This document shows, piece after piece, positions 55,081-64,000 of a stretch of 64,000 nt of DNA (within the stretch, counting starts at the first letter, position 1; every line of letters starts with the position of its first letter). The stretch is taken from contig CAVOVJ010000008.1 in assembly GCA_963699835.1 (NCBI GenBank), positions 1 to 64,000 on the forward strand, written 5' to 3'. Made by a program: the position numbers and the translations under genes. Origin of the DNA: BM003 sp963699835. GTDB lineage: Bacteria; Pseudomonadota; Gammaproteobacteria; Steroidobacterales; BM003. The notes beneath the pieces were generated by a model, which searched no databases, was not told where the DNA came from, and was given only the letters and a program-made list of their open reading frames with translations.

Positions 55081-57003
55081 TGCTCGTCCTTATTGTCATT
55101 TCGCCCCCTTCCGCCCCAATTCCCAGCCTATCGAGATCGGCGAGCGCCTTTGTCGCGGTCGCATTGCCAGGGTCCAGCGCCAGCGCGCTTCGCAGGCTCT
55201 GCCGCGCGTTATCGTAACGTCCCGTGAGCACCAGCGCATGCGCAAACGCAAGCCAGTGATTGGTCACACCCGGCGCCTGCTCGACGGCTCGCCTGAGATA
55301 AGCGACCGCCTCCGGCGCGCGTTGCGTCTTGATCAGCGCGGTGCCCGCCTCGTATTGCGCCTGGGCGATGAAGGGAAACGCATCCGCGAGGATCAGCGTG
55401 ACGCGCGTGTACTCGTGCTGATTACCCGCGATGCGATAGAGCTTGCGCAGCTGGTCGTTGGCCTGGGTCCAGTTGATCCGCTGATCGTAGAGCTGGCGCG
55501 CCAGCTGCTCGATCTCGTTGCGGGGTTCAGGTAGCTCGGGCGTCACCGGCGGGTCCGTGAACGGCCAACCGGCGGTAATACGAAGGATCTTGTATTCGCC
55601 AAACAGCCGATCGACCTCGCTCACCGGCACATCGGCACGGGCGACGATGTCGGGCACGGCATGTTGCCAGTCACCAATCAGCCCGTCCTCGCGCATCGCA
55701 TCGTAAAACGCATCGGCAAGCAGGAAGTATCCGTCCAGATTCGGGTGCACGTGCTCGAGCATCAGGTCGGTACCCACGATTCCGTTTTTGGCGACCTGCT
55801 CGAAACGTGCCCGGACGTCCACCAGCCTGACATCTTGGTCCGCGGCAAGCTCGGCGAGGATTGCATTGAACTCTTCTGGCGCGCGGAACCGGAGTTGATC
55901 GCGGTCGCGAGCGGCGCCGAATGCTTTGCGCGCCGCCTCAAAATCGCCTGAGTCTGCCTGCGACCGGCCAAGCAGAAATCTCGTGTCCGCGGCGCAATCA
56001 TCGGCGGACACCGCTTGCTGCAACAGCGCCAATGCACGTTGGGTGTTCGCGCCGTCCAGGGCCTCTCGCGTATCCGCCACGATGAGCCTGAAGGCTTCCT
56101 GTTCCGTGTCGGCGCAGGGCATGCTGACAAACGGCGACTGGTCCGCGTCGTTGCTCACCAGCGTCGCGAGCATAACCGGCACGCCGGCCGCGCGATATTT
56201 GTCGAGCAATGCCGCGATGTTTGCTCTGAACTGGTTCACACCGGCCTGGTAAAGACGCGACCCGAACGGGATTTTGCGCTGTCCGGCAACCCGGGCCATC
56301 AACGTATCACCCGACTCCCTGTCGTCGGGCGCGCCAAAGCCGGAACCGCGAATATTGCCGTACGCTATCGCCATCAGCTGAAAAATCCGCAGCCGGTTCA
56401 GTTTCATGTAGAGCCGCGTCAGCCATCGGGACGTGCTGACCGACAGCGCCGAGCCCACGCCCAGCACGCCGAGATATTCGTTGTGTCCGGCATAGATCAG
56501 CACCAGATCCGGTTGCTGGGCGATGATTTCGTCGGCGAAATCGAGCAATGTGTACGAGTTCACCGCTGCCATCGCTGTCGTGATGATCTCGATGTTGGCG
56601 ATCAGGGAACGTCCGGCGCAGACGCTGTTCGAGCATACCCGCCGGGGACGCACCGAGACCGTACGGAAATCCCGCCGCCGACGAACCGCCCTGAACGAAT
56701 ATCCGGAACGTGCCGGGCGGCTTATTGGCAGGCGAAGAAACGCGTTTCGATACTGACTGGAGGCGCGTGCTCCGGAACGGTAAAAAACCGCTGCACGACA
56801 CGCGGATTCGCAAGCATCAATTCCGGCTGATCCTGGCTCGGGATAAACAGCGGCTCACGATCCCGGCCGACGCCGGCTCCCCGCAACCCGAACTCCAGCG
56901 CCGCGAGCAACACCACCGGGATCGCCACCGCGATCAGCGTAAATACGATTCTACGGGCTTTCGAGCGGATCGCTTGTTCGCTGGCTTGCGGAGTCTGACT
57001 CAT
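54992..57003 (-). pseudogene. SGNH/GDSL hydrolase with TPR repeats (copy B), two frameshifts
   Basis: From the ATG at 57003 (MSQTPQASEQAIRSKARRIV) a membrane helix (FTLIAVAIPVVLLAALEFGL) leads to a shift near 56725, then FRIFVQGGSSAAGFPYGLG. After a second shift near 56600 it continues with ITTAMAAVNSYTLLDFADEI, LIYAGHNEYLGVLGVGSAL and HVHPNLDGYFLLADAF, then TPR-like repeats. It is paralogous to copy A. The open frame runs to 54992, but the last 30 or so residues overlap the oxygenase gene and read like antisense; the natural end may be near 55096 in another frame. Otherwise the same role is expected as for copy A. Confidence 0.82.
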
Positions 57004-57059
57004 CCGATCACATGGCAAATATCGAGCCGCTAGCAATCGTCGGCCCAGGAAGAACACAG

Positions 57060-57123
57060 ACCGGTACCCGTCACCAGGTACCGGTCACAAGAAATTGGCC
57101 GGTCGTCGCAGTTCGACCGGCCA
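57060..57123 (-). terminator. Tandem hairpins downstream of pullulanase
   Basis: Two perfect stems: ACCGGTACC...GGTACCGGT (57060-57085) and TGGCCGGTCG...CGACCGGCCA (57096-57123). The second, 11 bases after the pullulanase stop, is followed on the minus strand by a short T-rich run (ATTTCTT). They probably terminate pullulanase transcription. Confidence 0.7.
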
Positions 57124-57133
57124 TGACTCTTCT

Positions 57134-62729
<5,596 letters not shown>

Positions 62730-63245
62730 CAAATCCAGCTCCGTACCGGCCACTCATCCCGCGCGGGGTCCGAGCCCCCCGCAGCGGCTGTGGGAATGTA
62801 GTCAAAGAGAACTAATTTGTCGTTTTTCAAAATCTTTTTTCTGATTTTCGAGATTCAGCACGGGACTCGCGGCGACCCACATCGGCAATCCGCTGTGGAA
62901 TCACCTTGCTGCCCGCCACTATTTCCTACTCGTACAACTTCCCCTAACCTGACAGAGGGTTTTGTATTTGTCTCCTCTGCTCGCCGGCCGTCATCAAACA
63001 GTCCGCACTCTCCTATTCGACCAGTGTAGACCGATTCTTCGGATGTTGCAGACCCATAGTCCGTACGACCTCCGGCCACAGATGCTTGCATGAAGCGATG
63101 CAACAAAGCAAGCCGTTACCATCGCCATTGAATTCGCCTTTCTTCGCTGCCGCGGCCGGCGCAAATGACACACGAGGCGCCGTGAAATACCGGTCTCCGC
63201 CCCCCCCCGCGGGACGAGCCAATCGGACACGACCCAACCGTTACT
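62730..63245. other. Intergenic stretch between glgB and pullulanase
   Basis: About 500 bases with no protein-like frame on either strand. It must carry the pullulanase promoter. I see AT-rich patches near 62805-62850 but no clear operator or terminator. Confidence 0.5.
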
Positions 63246-64000
63246 TCAGTCGGAATCCGATTCGGCCGGTTCGAATGCGAACCAGACCGCCGCCAGGGGC
63301 GGCAAACGGATGATCAGCGACTGGGTACGGTTGTGACAGGCAATATCCTCTGTCCGTACGGCGCCAAGATTGCCGACGTTGCCTCCGCCATACAAACCCG
63401 CGTCGGTATTGAGTATCTCCCGATACAGCCCTGGTGCCGGCACCCCGATACGATATGCGTCACGAACTACCGGGGTCATATTGCAGACCACCACGATATG
63501 ACGGCGCCGGTCCCGTGCATAGCGGGCAAAACTGACAATGCTCGCCTCGATGTCGCTAAGATCGATCCACTCGAAGCCCTCCGGCCATTGATCGAGCTCG
63601 AACAAGGCGGGCTCGTCCACGTAGATGCTGTTGAGATCCCGCACGAGCTTCTGCACGCCTCTATGCAACGGGTCATCCAGCACGCCCCAGTCCAGTTCCG
63701 CATCGTGATTCCATTCCTTTCGCTGCCCGATCTCGCCGCCCATGAACAGCATCTTTTTGCCCGGATGCGCATACATGAACGCGTAGTACAAACGGAGATT
63801 GGCAAACTGCTGCCAGCGGTCCCCCGGCATCTTGCCAAGCAAGGAACCCTTGCCGTGAACTACCTCGTCATGCGACAGCGGCAACAGGAAATTTTCGTTG
63901 TAAGCGTAAATCAGGCTGAAGGTAATGTCGTTGTGATGGTGCTTGCGGTAGACCGGATCCATTGACATGTAATGCAATGTGTCGTGCATCCAGCCCATAT
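63246..64000 (-). CDS. glgB: 1,4-alpha-glucan branching enzyme GlgB, 5' part outside the window
   Basis: The last 250 or so residues of GlgB. YAYNENFLLPLSHDEVVHGKG contains the substrate-binding His-Asp pair, followed by LLFMGGEIGQ-type sequence (MLFMGGEIGQRKEWNHD) and a C-terminal beta domain ending PPLAAVWFAFEPAE. The catalytic Asp and Glu lie beyond 64000. The enzyme makes alpha-1,6 branches in glycogen. Its presence next to pullulanase and mal genes links glycogen storage to the utilisation locus. Confidence 0.95.
   Translation of the reverse strand, partial: MGWMHDTLHYMSMDPVYRKHHHNDITFSLIYAYNENFLLPLSHDEVVHGKGSLLGKMPGDRWQQFANLRLYYAFMYAHPGKKMLFMGGEIGQRKEWNHDAELDWGVLDDPLHRGVQKLVRDLNSIYVDEPALFELDQWPEGFEWIDLSDIEASIVSFARYARDRRRHIVVVCNMTPVVRDAYRIGVPAPGLYREILNTDAGLYGGGNVGNLGAVRTEDIACHNRTQSLIIRLPPLAAVWFAFEPAESDSD

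Overview
The window looks like chromosomal DNA of a GC-rich gammaproteobacterium, probably free-living or marine. The grounds are a DusA-type tRNA-dihydrouridine synthase, a multi-subunit MnhB-G cation/proton antiporter, a MalEFGK transporter with an outer-membrane porin, MalQ and GlgB, and a carbamoyltransferase-SxtJ-DUF5989 block. There is no rRNA, no CRISPR array and no complete tRNA. I cannot fix the genus.

Layout. 0-3.6 kb: a broken SAM methyltransferase, a broken M28 peptidase and an intact dusA. 3.6-26.5 kb: a mosaic that I read as a decayed genomic island inserted in the 5' end of dusA. A divergent copy of the first 22 dusA codons lies at 26.45-26.52 kb. A BrnT/BrnA toxin-antitoxin pair sits near the left end, ParD/ParE near the right end, and a broken tyrosine recombinase in the middle. 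Cargo includes two DUF3604 proteins, a FixJ-like two-component system, hupE with a truncated PpiC isomerase, one copy of a GH13 amylase and a complete mnh antiporter cluster. 26.5-34.5 kb: IS30 and IS3 remnants, small membrane-protein genes, a second GH13 copy cut by an IS3 element with a 3-bp target duplication, a phosphoesterase, and a ParB-like/universal-stress fusion. 34.8-64 kb: an alpha-glucan (starch, glycogen, maltodextrin) utilisation region, nearly all on the minus strand: glgB, pullulanase lipoprotein, GH13 lipoprotein, malK-malE-malF-malG, two glucodextranase-C-like secreted proteins, a porin and malQ. A separate group interrupts it at 50-57 kb: carbamoyltransferase, SxtJ, DUF5989, two SGNH/TPR proteins and a 2-oxoglutarate oxygenase.

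How the genes fit together. Pullulanase and the lipoprotein amylase would debranch and shorten alpha-glucans outside the inner membrane. The porin, MalE and MalFGK would import maltodextrins, MalQ would rearrange them, and GlgB would build storage glycogen. MalF carries an unusual N-terminal half with two predicted periplasmic segments. The carbamoyltransferase group is a recurrent but poorly understood set, probably acting on a surface or secreted molecule.

Caution. An unusually large number of conserved genes are split by one-base frameshifts, often several per gene and sometimes compensating. Others (malQ, malFGEK, porin, DUF3604, sensor kinase) are intact. Many breaks could therefore be indel errors in the assembly. 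The IS insertion, the duplications, the truncated genes and the in-frame stop in hupE look real.
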